Shown here piece after piece: positions 63,936 through 64,000 of a stretch of 64,000 bases of DNA. This DNA comes from Xanthobacter oligotrophicus. GTDB taxonomy: Bacteria; Pseudomonadota; Alphaproteobacteria; Rhizobiales; Xanthobacteraceae. The stretch lies in the NCBI RefSeq assembly GCF_008364685.1, contig NZ_VTTL01000008.1, positions 124,001 through 188,000 on the forward strand, written 5' to 3'. Each line of letters starts with the position of its first letter. Position 1 is the stretch's first letter. A model generated the notes under the pieces. It saw only the letters and a program-made list of their open reading frames with translations. It had not been told where the DNA came from and made no database searches. A program made the translations under genes and the position numbers.

Positions 63936-64000
63936 GGAGCACGGTCCGATCAGCTTGCACGATAAGCCGATCGGCCTTTGCGACAGGTTGGCGGTGCGCG

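Overview
The window looks like chromosomal DNA of a high-GC alphaproteobacterium of the order Hyphomicrobiales, probably near Xanthobacter, Azorhizobium or Ancylobacter. The family is my inference. The order rests on the gcrA cell-cycle regulator, the DUF2948-hisD-UPF0262-LMW phosphatase run, the carA/yqeY/dnaG/rpoD neighbourhood, the alphaproteobacterial serC leader, the ethylmalonyl-CoA pathway pair ecm/ccr, and long inverted-repeat elements in many intergenic gaps. I see no rRNA, tRNA, CRISPR array, transposase or prophage.

Layout. 1-3.5 kb: an oxalate cluster (oxlT-type antiporter cut by the window edge, formyl-CoA transferase frc, a CBS-pair protein, an FCD-type GntR regulator). 3.5-12.9 kb: carA, yqeY, dnaG and rpoD, interrupted by an alanine/sodium symporter and an acyltransferase. 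13-16.5 kb: a gluconate regulon (LacI-type repressor, gntK, permease) with four operator palindromes. 16.6-22.2 kb: LMW phosphatase, UPF0262, hisD, DUF2948, a secreted or anchored serine hydrolase and an AI-2E family exporter. 22.4-31.3 kb: a guanidine-use operon with an apparent sigma-54 promoter, a guanidine-I riboswitch, an ABC transporter, two carboxyguanidine deiminase-type proteins, a biotin carboxylase and a solitary allophanate hydrolase C-terminal domain. 31.4-39.8 kb: hslO, argF, argD, gcrA, hisS, an L,D-transpeptidase and a small membrane protein. 40-46.4 kb: a flavoprotein and a sulfonate cluster (ssuD diverging from a flavin reductase and ssuACB). 47-52.7 kb: a YbaL/KefB-type antiporter and a sitABCD-type manganese/iron importer. 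52.7-53.6 kb: an AT-rich foreign segment between two copies of the sitD 3' end, then a DUF6968 gene. 53.7-57 kb: serC and serA. 57-64 kb: a GlcG/HbpS-like protein, a DMT exporter, a two-domain VOC protein, ecm, a GlsB-like protein and ccr.

How it fits together. Several blocks are scavenging modules with recognisable control sites: guanidine nitrogen (sigma-54 plus riboswitch), sulfonate sulfur (a 24-bp palindrome in the divergent promoter region), manganese/iron (Fur/Mur-like boxes at the sitA start), gluconate (LacI-type operators) and oxalate (GTAT-N5-ATAC sites). Ecm and Ccr are consecutive-pathway enzymes of acetyl-CoA assimilation and agree with growth on C1/C2 compounds.

The most anomalous stretch is 52,672-53,220: about 28% G+C by hand count in its core, coding an orphan two-helix membrane protein, and bounded by a direct duplication of the end of sitD. 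The second most notable point is that the guanidine operon ends in the allophanate hydrolase C-terminal domain without its amidase half.
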